The translations under genes and the position numbers were made by a program. The notes beneath the pieces are model-generated. The model had not been told where the DNA came from. It did no database searches and saw nothing but the letters and a program-made list of their open reading frames with translations. 5,601 bases of DNA from Prolixibacteraceae bacterium UBA6162 (GTDB lineage: Bacteria; Bacteroidota; Bacteroidia; Bacteroidales; Prolixibacteraceae): the NCBI GenBank assembly GCA_002428215.1, contig DIUI01000127.1:1-5601 (forward strand), given 5' to 3'. Of this stretch, positions 5,003 through 5,601 are shown one piece after another; position 1 is the first letter of the stretch, and each line of letters starts with the position of its first letter.

Positions 5003-5601
<599 letters not shown>

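Overview
The window looks like a chromosomal segment from a member of the phylum Bacteroidota. Three things point there: a DUF4199 membrane protein and a DUF6132-like protein, both typical of that phylum; exact copies of the Bacteroidota -7 promoter element TAnnTTTG in front of several genes; and start codons with no Shine-Dalgarno sequence. I see no sign of a mobile element, phage or CRISPR array. The window is a housekeeping region holding two universal structured RNAs and two tRNAs among small operons.

Layout. The 3' end of an alpha/beta hydrolase gene (1-399) is followed after 5 bases by a small zinc-ribbon gene (405-617), both on the plus strand. They converge on a minus-strand block. 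That block holds RNase P RNA (rnpB, about 679-1069) and, upstream of it, a three-gene set read from right to left: DUF4199 membrane protein (3559-3002), membrane-anchored family 2 glycosyltransferase (2981-2013) and a multi-spanning membrane protein (1984-1178). Gaps of 20 and 28 bases suggest an operon that starts at a TATATTTG element at 3591-3584.

Around 3590 transcription diverges. On the plus strand lie the small bacterial SRP RNA (about 3796-3893) with a TTG-N20-TACTTTTG promoter, then tRNA-Thr(UGU) and tRNA-Tyr(GUA), which end at a strong hairpin terminator (4191-4228). Next is a pair of overlapping genes: a two-helix membrane protein with a CX4C loop (4345-4632) and a thioredoxin-like protein (4604-4939). 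The window closes inside an adenine deaminase-type gene (5033 to the edge), whose -7 element leaves a predicted leader of only a few bases.

Functionally, the RNAs serve tRNA maturation (rnpB), membrane targeting (SRP RNA) and decoding. The minus-strand operon probably acts on a lipid-linked sugar at the inner membrane. The overlapping pair may be a thiol-redox unit. The deaminase belongs to purine salvage. The most useful observations are the shared promoter geometry of rnpB and the SRP gene, which fixes their 5' ends, the CX4C membrane protein/thioredoxin overlap, and the Thr-Tyr tRNA pair standing without the Gly-Thr-tuf genes that follow it in other bacteria. I found no convincing wholly new system.
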